A stretch of 5,421 nt of DNA, taken from the NCBI GenBank assembly GCA_025361385.1, contig JANYAJ010000372.1:1-5421 (forward strand). Reading direction: 5' to 3'. The notes beneath the pieces are model-generated. The model searched no databases. It saw nothing but the letters and a program-made list of their open reading frames with translations, and was not told the DNA's origin. Origin of the DNA: Nitrospira sp. GTDB taxonomy: Bacteria; Nitrospirota; Nitrospiria; Nitrospirales; Nitrospiraceae. A program made the translations under genes and the position numbers. Position 1 is the first letter of the stretch. Every line of letters begins with the position of its first letter. Shown in pieces: positions 1-5,421 of the stretch.

Positions 1-35
1 CCACAGGGGCAGGCAATCTGTTCCGTCTCCGGCAT
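1..35 (-). CDS. 5' end of an unidentified gene with an N-terminal CxC motif (partial)
   Basis: An ATG at 35 on the minus strand follows the stop of the family 4 glycosyltransferase gene after 11 nt and stays open to the window edge. Only about 11 complete codons are visible, reading MPETEQIACPC, and the next codon begins GG, so it is glycine if no base is missing. A Cys-Pro-x-Cys or Cys-x-Cys-Gly cluster at the extreme N-terminus is common in small zinc-binding domains, including those that precede some sugar-modifying SAM methyltransferases in polysaccharide loci; that identity is a guess from context. The Shine-Dalgarno is weak (AGACGG lies just before the start). The same strand and short spacing suggest it belongs to the same operon. 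The gene may also not be real, since so little of it is in view. Confidence 0.45.
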   Translation of the reverse strand, partial: MPETEQIACPC

Positions 36-46
36 AGCTGCCGTCT

Positions 47-1207
47 TCACGCGATCACCTGGTTCTGGATCGGTAACGGCCCGCCAGCCTGTTGCACCGC
101 CGCATCGAAGATTGCCGTCGTATTCGCCACCATGCGATCCGCTGTGAACTGCTCTCGGACCACAGTTCGTCCCGCGGCTCCCATCCTCGATGCCGCGGCC
201 GGATCGCTCAACAATTCTTGTATGGCCATCGCCAGCGCCTGTGGATCTCGCGCCGGCACAAGGAGGCCTGTCTTACGATCTTCAATCAGCTCTGGAATAC
301 CGTTCACCCTCGACGTAACGACGGGACAACCCATCGCTAATGCTTCCAACAGCACAAAGGGAAACCCCTCAGAGAGAGAGGGCAACACGAACAGATCCGC
401 CGCCGCCAGGATATCGGCAATGTCTGCACGCACCCCCACAAACCGGCAGGCCCGCTCGACACCCAGCTCTCTCGCCATCCGGTGCAACGCGTCTTGTAAT
501 TCACCCTCTCCCACAAATAGGCAGCAGAGCTCCGGCCATCTGTTCAGCAAGCCTGGAAGCGCCTCGAGCAAATAGCGATGCCCCTTCGCTTCGGTCAGCC
601 GCCCGATCGTTACCAAGAGTGGCCGCTGTCCGAGTCCCAACTCCTGCCTGACTTTTTTGCGATCCGGCTGTACGGGAAAGGCCGAGGGGTCTATGCCGTT
701 GTGCACCACTTGCACCTTCACCTCTGCAGCCGGACATTCGGCGATCACGTCACGGCGAGTGGCGTCCGAGACGCAGATGATCCGTTGGACCAGTGAGAGC
801 GTCAGCCGAAGTGCTGCCGTATAGACCCATCGTGTGAAGGCAGGGACCTCATAGTCTTTCAGTGAATTGTGAACGGTCGAAATAACGACTGGGACGCCAG
901 CCAGACGTCCCGCAATCCGTCCATAAAAGTTTGATCGGGCACCGTGCGTCTGGAGGATGGTCACTCGTTCCTGAACCAACAACCGAGTCAACCGCCAGAG
1001 GGCAAAAGGATTGAACAAGGGCGCCAAGTAGACGAGGTGTGTCTCCACCCCTCGCGCTTCCATCCGCCCGACAAACGAACCGGGCTCCGGACAAATCAAC
1101 AGCGATCGGTACTGCGTGCGGTCGAGTCGCTCAAAGAGTAGTTCCAGATACCGCTCACCGCCTCCATAGGCCGCGGACCCGGCCAGCTCTGCCACCACGA
1201 CCGGCAT
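47..1207 (-). CDS. Family 4 (GT-B) glycosyltransferase
   Basis: This 386-residue protein is a retaining, nucleotide-sugar-dependent glycosyltransferase of the GT4 type, expected at the cytoplasmic face of the inner membrane. The N-terminal acceptor domain (about 1-185) begins with a beta strand and the glycine loop GGGERY at 15-20, then QTHGARS at 86-92 and VHNGID at 168-173. The C-terminal donor domain (about 195-370) has IGRLTEAKG at 201-209, the EX7E pair E280 and E288 within SEGFPFVLLEA, and the GLLVPARDP segment at 314-322. Length is normal for the family and no transmembrane segment is evident. Its ATG overlaps the TGA of the preceding methyltransferase gene by one base (TGATG), with a good GGGGAG ribosome site 9 nt upstream, so the start is secure. 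Family assignment is strong; the sugar and acceptor cannot be named. Confidence 0.95.
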   Translation of the reverse strand: MPVVVAELAGSAAYGGGERYLELLFERLDRTQYRSLLICPEPGSFVGRMEARGVETHLVYLAPLFNPFALWRLTRLLVQERVTILQTHGARSNFYGRIAGRLAGVPVVISTVHNSLKDYEVPAFTRWVYTAALRLTLSLVQRIICVSDATRRDVIAECPAAEVKVQVVHNGIDPSAFPVQPDRKKVRQELGLGQRPLLVTIGRLTEAKGHRYLLEALPGLLNRWPELCCLFVGEGELQDALHRMARELGVERACRFVGVRADIADILAAADLFVLPSLSEGFPFVLLEALAMGCPVVTSRVNGIPELIEDRKTGLLVPARDPQALAMAIQELLSDPAAASRMGAAGRTVVREQFTADRMVANTTAIFDAAVQQAGGPLPIQNQVIA

Positions 1208-2049
1208 CAGGGCTTTCTCCCCAGGATCAACAGACTCCCGCGCAAGTGCGGGACAAGATAGAACGGCACCTTAGCCCAATCGATCGCACTCTGGCGCACG
1301 GTCTGTTGGCAATCCTGCGTGTCTTCGCCCAAGAAAAACCTCGAGAGCGCGATTTCGAACCCGACATGACGCAGCATCTCCGCCAGTTCATGCATCGCGT
1401 ATTCCCGTGCATGCGGTCGCCACTCATCGTTTGGATCGTTGTACCCGGGAGGAGCCAGCCGATCGTTGGGCGATCGGCCGATCAGCAGCTTGAAAATATT
1501 GCCGATGCGGGTGACATTCGGAGTGGTGATCACCACAAGACCACCGGGCTTCAGCAATCTGTAGGCTTCCGTCATCAAATGAAACGGCGACGTCAGATGT
1601 TCGACGATCTCCAGCGCAAAGACGAGCTGTGCGGAAGAGTCCGGCAGCGGGACCGTCTCCTGGTACCCTTTCGACGTGAACTGTTGCCCGGCAGGATCGA
1701 GATTCACGGTGAGAATCTCCACATCGGCATCCTGCTTCATGAATTGCACAAATTCTGGACTCGCCATCAGACCGGCGCCAAACAGCCGCGCCGTCTTCGT
1801 CGGCTGAATCCCCCGCAAGAGGCGTAAGAGACTGCCTGGAAAGGGACCGAAGTCCACAATCGTCTGAGGTCCTTCAGGAAGACGCTGCAACCCGCTTCGT
1901 AGCGCCACATGGAGGCGGTCGCGAGATTTCAAGGCATGATTCATCGGGATCGTGAAGCGTGCGTCCCCCGCGCCAAATGTCTCGTACCTCGAGGGCTGAT
2001 ACGCGCGCACCAGCCGATTGAATTGCCTTCTGGTGAGATCATAACCCAT
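1207..2049 (-). CDS. Class I SAM-dependent methyltransferase with variant motif I
   Basis: From the ATG at 2049 this is a 280-residue Rossmann-fold methyltransferase (methyltransferase 11/23-like), probably soluble and acting on a sugar or lipid-linked glycan. Visible motifs are motif I at 65-75 (VDFGPFPGSLL), the post-II acidic and hydrophobic segment EIVEHL at 147-152, the LLKPGGLVVITTPN strand at 165-178, and HAREY at 213-217, a signature often seen in glycan-locus methyltransferases. Motif I keeps D66, G68 and G72 but has Phe where the middle glycine of GxGxG is usual. The frame stays open to 2148, but that extension (33 residues, Gly/Ser/Pro-rich) would run 73 nt into the preceding GT-C gene and looks non-coding in this frame. 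The 2049 ATG lies 26 nt after that gene's TAA, with GAGG 11 nt ahead. The stop overlaps the next gene's start by one base. Confidence 0.87.
   Translation of the reverse strand: MGYDLTRRQFNRLVRAYQPSRYETFGAGDARFTIPMNHALKSRDRLHVALRSGLQRLPEGPQTIVDFGPFPGSLLRLLRGIQPTKTARLFGAGLMASPEFVQFMKQDADVEILTVNLDPAGQQFTSKGYQETVPLPDSSAQLVFALEIVEHLTSPFHLMTEAYRLLKPGGLVVITTPNVTRIGNIFKLLIGRSPNDRLAPPGYNDPNDEWRPHAREYAMHELAEMLRHVGFEIALSRFFLGEDTQDCQQTVRQSAIDWAKVPFYLVPHLRGSLLILGRKP
1217..1222 (-). promoter_or_regulatory. Ribosome binding site for the family 4 glycosyltransferase
   Basis: GGGGAG on the minus strand sits 9 nt before the ATG at 1207, inside the last codons of the preceding methyltransferase gene. It is the clearest Shine-Dalgarno in the window and supports independent or re-initiated translation at the TGATG junction. 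Confidence 0.7.
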
Positions 2050-2060
2050 GGGATTCACAG

Positions 2061-2064
2061 CCTC
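2061..2064 (-). promoter_or_regulatory. Ribosome binding site that selects the 2049 start
   Basis: GAGG on the minus strand lies 11 nt before the ATG at 2049, in the 26 nt gap after the GT-C gene. A GTG at 2058 would leave only about 2 nt of spacing and is less likely. The site supports the shorter methyltransferase start over the one at 2148. Confidence 0.5.
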
Positions 2065-2075
2065 AGAGGAAGAGG

Positions 2076-3389
2076 TTACCGACGACGGAAAGGCAGCACC
2101 TGGAAACGAACCTGTGCCAGAACCGCCACCGACAGGACCATAAGGCACGGTAGCACAGGCAACGCATACCGGCCAGCTTCTACTGTGAATAGTACGTAGC
2201 CCGACATCAGGCCGATGGGGAACAGATAGAGGGGAAGAAGCTCCTGCCAGCGGACACGATGAGACCAGCCGCTCCAGATCGCCAACAAGACCAGACCAGG
2301 AATCAGGAGCAGTCGTTTCCCGACACTGTAGCTAGCCACCAGCCAGCCTCGGTCGGCAGCATCGGCCGTGAGACCCCGCACAAATCCCTGGTCGGAGTTA
2401 ACCAGATAGAACGAATTCCCAATCCAGAAATCGAACGACCTCGTCACAGTCAGCCACAGATATTGAACCGGATGGTCTGTCATGCGCGCCCATCCCTTCG
2501 TACGCAAGAGCCGATCGGTCGACACCTCGTACATCGCATAGGCATGAGGCAAGGGGGTAATCCCGGCGGTTTCCCAAATCTGCGCCTCTGTCTCATACGA
2601 CATGGGCCAACTCCCCCGAGACACTGGATCGCTGCCCATCCAGAGGCCGGCTCCGACTCCCGCAGAAATCGGCATCACAACATCGAAGGTTAGATAGTTC
2701 CGTATCGTCCAGGGCATCACGACAAGCAGACAGGCCAGCAGATAGGCTATCGCACGGTGGGTTTTGAGTCCGGCAGTCTCCGTTCCCAGATAGGCCAATG
2801 CGGTGGTGCTAATCCCGAGCACCATCGCGGCCGGCTTACACAACAGGGTCAATCCTGCGAGAAGGCCTGCGATGGCGAAGGCATGAATCCGCCGGGAATC
2901 GCGACACACAACCGTCGCCCACAACCAGGCACACATCAGGAATGTCAGCAGGCTCTCACTCCTGATCCGGGGATCGTATGTCCAGTAGGCCGGATAGAGA
3001 AACATGACCGATGCCGCAATCGCTCCGTTCCAGGGGCCGAACAGTCTCGTCCCGACGCGGAAGACGCAGAAACTTGCACCGAGATCGCAGGCCACATGTA
3101 GATACGGCACCCAATCGGGCCGATGGCCGACCACACGATAGAAGGCGGCCAGGACGGCTGGATAGAGAGGACCGACATGGGCCGACGGCATGCTCCCGTC
3201 CAGTGTGAACCGTCCAAACGATGCAAGATTCCAGGCCAAGGTATCGAACAGATCATCGACGGCATAACCCTGTCTTGGCGTATGGGAAATCGTCCAGGCT
3301 CTGGCCAACAATCCCAGCATACCGGCCAACAGCAACAACGCCGTGGGAAACCGTCGTCCGGCTGATCGCTCGTCGCTGGCCTGCGTCAT
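2076..3389 (-). CDS. Polytopic GT-C glycosyltransferase, family 39 / ArnT-like
   Basis: A 437-residue integral membrane protein with about ten or more hydrophobic segments (for example near 14-32, 95-112, 121-136, 148-163, 168-203, 212-228, 358-376, 383-401 and 407-426). Family signs are the acidic first loop VDDLFDT at 44-50, with D45 and D46 as likely catalytic or metal-site residues, GPLYPAVLAAFY at 73-84, the PWTIRNY block at 226-232, a large periplasmic loop at about 240-350 and RYALPVLP at 407-414. GT-C enzymes of this type transfer a sugar from a polyprenyl-phosphate donor on the periplasmic side. The frame can begin at a TTG at 3398, but the ATG at 3389 forms a classical ATGA overlap with the preceding methyltransferase stop, so I prefer it; neither start has a strong Shine-Dalgarno. 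Donor and acceptor are unknown. A periplasmic decorating role is inferred from the family and its neighbours. Confidence 0.88.
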   Translation of the reverse strand: MTQASDERSAGRRFPTALLLLAGMLGLLARAWTISHTPRQGYAVDDLFDTLAWNLASFGRFTLDGSMPSAHVGPLYPAVLAAFYRVVGHRPDWVPYLHVACDLGASFCVFRVGTRLFGPWNGAIAASVMFLYPAYWTYDPRIRSESLLTFLMCAWLWATVVCRDSRRIHAFAIAGLLAGLTLLCKPAAMVLGISTTALAYLGTETAGLKTHRAIAYLLACLLVVMPWTIRNYLTFDVVMPISAGVGAGLWMGSDPVSRGSWPMSYETEAQIWETAGITPLPHAYAMYEVSTDRLLRTKGWARMTDHPVQYLWLTVTRSFDFWIGNSFYLVNSDQGFVRGLTADAADRGWLVASYSVGKRLLLIPGLVLLAIWSGWSHRVRWQELLPLYLFPIGLMSGYVLFTVEAGRYALPVLPCLMVLSVAVLAQVRFQVLPFRRR

Positions 3390-4126
3390 TTCATGCAAAT
3401 CCCGATGAGATTCGTATCGCTGGCGACTCCTTCCGTATATTCGATATCTTCCGGCGTCAGAGCCTTCAACGAAGGTCCACCCTGAAGCCGGCTAATCACA
3501 CCGCCGAGCCAATGACGAACGGGTCTCGGAATCACATTGCGCAATCCTCCCGGATCAAATTGGCGGACCGAATTCATCGACCGCTCAACCGCTTTCAATC
3601 GTGCGCCCTGGCGACGGCCGAACCAGCGGATGTGTGAAAAGTGCGGAGACAGGATCGCCTGAAACTCTTTCTGGTTGTACTCCCGCACGTGGTAGGGATC
3701 TTCCGGCTTGTCCACGATACTCTTCCCGTGAGGCGTAAAAATGACCAGCGTGCCCGTCTTGCGCAAGACGCGTGCAACCTCAGCCACGAACCGCCGGTCG
3801 TCCACGATATGTTCGATGGTGTCTTGCGACAGGATGCAATCGAACGATTCGTCCAGAAAACCGAGCGCACAACCATCCATGGCCAAAAACGACGCGCCGG
3901 AATGGCCGTAGCGGGCACGGTTACGGGCGACGATCTCAGGGGCACAGTCCACCCCGACCACTCGACCGGCCTTTCCGCTCAGATAGTCGGACCCATAGCC
4001 TGTCCCACAGGCCAGATCGAGCACGCGCAACCGATACAGTCCAGGAATCTGTCTGGCTGCCCAGACATAACCTGACAAGTTCACGATATGTTGCGTATCG
4101 GTCGGATAGGCTTCGCGGCGCTCCAT
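3386..4126 (-). CDS. Class I SAM-dependent methyltransferase (type 11-like)
   Basis: From the ATG at 4126 this is a 246-residue SAM methyltransferase with a canonical motif I, VLDLACGTGYGSDYL at 35-49, a motif II acidic residue D60 in VVGVD, the AMDG turn at 82-85 (D84, probably near the adenine), QDTIEHI at 101-107, GTLVIFTPHG at 125-134 and HVREYNQKEF at 146-155. The last motif resembles HAREY in the other methyltransferase of this operon. The C-terminal third (about 170-246) has no motif I recognise and may shape acceptor binding. The frame is open to 4309, but the 61 extra residues overlap the GT2 gene and look like a shadow reading. The 4126 ATG lies 17 nt after that gene's TAG, with AGAGGA 11 nt ahead. 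Sugar O-methylation or chain capping is plausible from context only. Confidence 0.9.
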   Translation of the reverse strand: MERREAYPTDTQHIVNLSGYVWAARQIPGLYRLRVLDLACGTGYGSDYLSGKAGRVVGVDCAPEIVARNRARYGHSGASFLAMDGCALGFLDESFDCILSQDTIEHIVDDRRFVAEVARVLRKTGTLVIFTPHGKSIVDKPEDPYHVREYNQKEFQAILSPHFSHIRWFGRRQGARLKAVERSMNSVRQFDPGGLRNVIPRPVRHWLGGVISRLQGGPSLKALTPEDIEYTEGVASDTNLIGICMK

Positions 4127-4137
4127 ACGATCGTCTG

Positions 4138-4143
4138 TCCTCT
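4138..4143 (-). promoter_or_regulatory. Ribosome binding site that selects the 4126 start
   Basis: AGAGGA on the minus strand lies 11 nt before the ATG at 4126, immediately after the GT2 gene's TAG. It supports the 246-residue methyltransferase over the longer frame that begins inside the GT2 gene. Confidence 0.55.
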
Positions 4144-5112
4144 CTACCGGTGCGGTGCCGATGAATAGGCTAGCGCCTGTTCGACCGACTGCGGTTTGCC
4201 CCACAATCGGCGGATGACCGCCACACCACTCTGGATCTTCAGGCGTCGCGTCTCGGTTGCACAACCCAGTGACTGCGCCAATCGCCACCCGATGCCGCCC
4301 GCAATCCACCCCTTCATGAGCCAGCGCTTAACCGGAGAGAAATGCTTCTCGACATATCGGATGCGGCTGCACTCCCACACAAGTTTTAAGGCATCACGAT
4401 CTCGGCCACTGCTCCGTCCAATCAGGTGCACGATGGCCGCCTCAGCGAGATGCCGCACGCGATATCCTTGTTGGTGAAGACGCAGGCAGAGATCGGCGTC
4501 TTCGAAATACATAAAAAATGATTCATCCAATCCCCCCACCTGCTCAAGCAGCGATCGCCGGACCATCAAGCAAGCCCCATTCGCCCAATCGACATCTTGA
4601 GATCTGGTACAGTCGACCGCCTGTGTCGCCGCGGCTGCCGCTTGCATAGACGGGGCGACTCGATGGAACAGCGTCGAGTAGAACAGGTGATCGCGGATAG
4701 AGGGGAACGGGAAACAGGTTTGGTTCAGATGTCCCTCTCCTGTCCACTGTTTACAACTGACCGCCCCAACATCAGGATGATCGTCCAAGCAGCTGACCAT
4801 CGTCACCAGCGACTGATCCCTGACAAGCGTATCGCTGTTGAGCAGGAGCACATGCCTCCCGCGACTCACCGCGACGGCTTGATTCACCGCCTTGGCAAAT
4901 CCACGATTATCCTGATTCGCAATGATCGTAATGGCAGGATAGCTATCTCTGACTGCAGACACCGTGCCGTCGCGTGAATCGTTGTCGACGACGATCACGT
5001 CAAACCTGATTCCAGACGTGTGGGCATGGAGAGCACGAAGACAATCCAGAAGGAGGTCCTTCGTGTTGTAACTCACAATAGCAATCGACAGATCGATCAT
5101 CGCATCATCCAT
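4144..5112 (-). CDS. Family 2 (GT-A) glycosyltransferase, rhamnosyltransferase/WbbL type
   Basis: A 322-residue inverting glycosyltransferase of the COG1216 group, expected to work at the cytoplasmic face using a nucleotide-sugar donor. The order of motifs is typical: AIVSYNTKDLL at 11-21, VVDNDSRDGT at 41-50, NRGFAKAVNQA at 69-79, the metal and nucleotide site LLNSD at 90-94, NGACLMVRR at 178-186, and FEDADLCLRL at 203-212 holding the likely catalytic base region (E204, D205). VHLIGRSSG at 228-236 matches the H-x-G-x-S region common near the end of the catalytic domain. The last 80 or so residues are amphipathic and basic, as in membrane-associated relatives. The ATG at 5112 is 3 nt after the preceding stop with GGGAG 12 nt ahead; a second in-frame ATG at 5100 is a close alternative. 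Many relatives transfer rhamnose, but specificity is not provable here. Confidence 0.94.
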   Translation of the reverse strand: MDDAMIDLSIAIVSYNTKDLLLDCLRALHAHTSGIRFDVIVVDNDSRDGTVSAVRDSYPAITIIANQDNRGFAKAVNQAVAVSRGRHVLLLNSDTLVRDQSLVTMVSCLDDHPDVGAVSCKQWTGEGHLNQTCFPFPSIRDHLFYSTLFHRVAPSMQAAAAATQAVDCTRSQDVDWANGACLMVRRSLLEQVGGLDESFFMYFEDADLCLRLHQQGYRVRHLAEAAIVHLIGRSSGRDRDALKLVWECSRIRYVEKHFSPVKRWLMKGWIAGGIGWRLAQSLGCATETRRLKIQSGVAVIRRLWGKPQSVEQALAYSSAPHR

Positions 5113-5115
5113 CCG

Positions 5116-5421
5116 TCAGCGATGCTCCCAGAACACTTTCAACCGTGGAACCTCGATCAGCCAGAGATAGCCGCTATAGAGCCCACCTGCAGCCAGACAG
5201 GCCGCGGCTAATACCCATGAGGATGGCATGGCTGAGGTGGCTCCAGGCATCAGAAGGATCGCTCCAGCAAGGGCCCCGCCAATGAGGCAGGCTCTCCCAG
5301 CAGACCAGTACACGGCGTCCACTGCTGCACCGATCAGATCTCTCGTCCCGATCCCTTGTAACAGGAGCCCCACCAGGTAACTGGCGACCAGCGCGGCAGC
5401 GGCGCCAGTGAGACCAAACCT
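5116..5421 (-). CDS. C-terminal end of a probable Wzx/MATE-type polysaccharide flippase (partial)
   Basis: The frame is open through the right edge of the window, so only the last 101 residues are present; a GTG at 5373 is an internal codon, not a convincing start. The fragment begins FGLTGAAAALVASYLVG, which resembles the GxxGAAxA helix near the C-terminus of lipid-linked oligosaccharide flippases. A short basic loop follows (TRDLIG), then two more hydrophobic segments at about 44-60 and 68-88 of the fragment, and a cytoplasmic tail ending in WEHR. Flippases of this class move polyprenyl-linked repeat units across the inner membrane. The downstream glycosyltransferase gene starts 3 nt after the stop, which fits a polysaccharide operon. 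Another polytopic glycan protein, such as a polymerase or ligase, cannot be excluded from so short a fragment. Confidence 0.65.
   Translation of the reverse strand, partial: RFGLTGAAAALVASYLVGLLLQGIGTRDLIGAAVDAVYWSAGRACLIGGALAGAILLMPGATSAMPSSWVLAAACLAAGGLYSGYLWLIEVPRLKVFWEHR

Noticed and set aside
132..651. Overlapping plus-strand frames of 103-147 codons
   Set aside because: They are antisense to the donor domain of the GT4 gene, overlap each other and show no domain or convincing ribosome site.
1472..1483. Perfect 12-base palindrome GATCGGCCGATC with nearby extra CGATCG words
   Set aside because: It lies within the methyltransferase codons for the IGRSPNDR region, has no partner copy at a gene boundary, and such short GC-rich palindromes arise readily in this composition.
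1039..1827. A 262-codon plus-strand open frame
   Set aside because: It lies antisense across the well-supported GT4 and methyltransferase genes, is rich in Arg, Pro and Gln with no recognisable domain, and is explained as a shadow of GC-rich minus-strand coding.
2050..2148. N-terminal extension of the variant-motif methyltransferase
   Set aside because: The 33 residues are Gly/Ser/Pro-rich, are read out of frame from the end of the GT-C gene, and are replaced by a better-spaced ATG at 2049 with a ribosome site.
4127..4309. 61-residue N-terminal extension of the type 11-like methyltransferase, with several Cys and His residues
   Set aside because: It sits almost wholly inside the GT2 coding region in another frame; the ATG at 4126 follows an AGAGGA site and begins just ahead of the methyltransferase fold.
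1..5421. Search for promoters, terminators, tRNA/rRNA, CRISPR arrays, insertion sequences or a novel system
   Set aside because: Gene junctions are at most 26 nt, with no hairpin-plus-T run, no spaced repeats and no transposase or inverted-repeat ends. All visible genes belong to known glycan-biosynthesis families.

Overview
The window is a tightly packed stretch of a surface-polysaccharide (O-antigen, exopolysaccharide or capsule type) biosynthesis locus. Every supportable gene lies on the minus strand, so transcription runs from the right edge to the left edge. The junctions, in transcription order, are a 3 nt gap, a 17 nt gap, a 4 nt ATGA overlap, a 26 nt gap, a 1 nt TGATG overlap and an 11 nt gap. 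This looks like the interior of one long operon. I see no promoter, terminator, RNA gene, mobile element or CRISPR array.

Layout in transcription order: (1) 5421-5116, the C-terminal end of a multi-span membrane protein that best fits a Wzx/MATE-type polysaccharide flippase, cut by the window edge; (2) 5112-4144, a family 2 (GT-A) glycosyltransferase of the rhamnosyltransferase/WbbL type; (3) 4126-3386, a class I SAM-dependent methyltransferase; (4) 3389-2076, a polytopic GT-C glycosyltransferase of the family 39/ArnT-like group; (5) 2049-1207, a second class I SAM methyltransferase with an altered motif I; (6) 1207-47, a family 4 (GT-B) glycosyltransferase; (7) from 35 leftwards, the first codons of another gene with a CxC motif.

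How they may work together (inference): the GT2 and GT4 enzymes would build a polyprenyl-linked oligosaccharide on the cytoplasmic face, the methyltransferases could methylate sugars or cap the chain, the flippase would move the lipid-linked unit across the inner membrane, and the GT-C enzyme would add a sugar from a polyprenyl-phosphate donor on the periplasmic side. No sugar specificity can be read from the sequence.

Organism: moderately high GC (roughly 55-60% by eye), bacterial SD-like sites and a Wzx-type locus suggest a Gram-negative bacterium. Nitrospirota or a proteobacterium would fit, but nothing here fixes the taxon. The content is ordinary for a glycan locus; I found no clear sign of a new biological system. 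The main annotation value is in correcting three start sites (genes 3, 4 and 5) and in the two edge-truncated genes.
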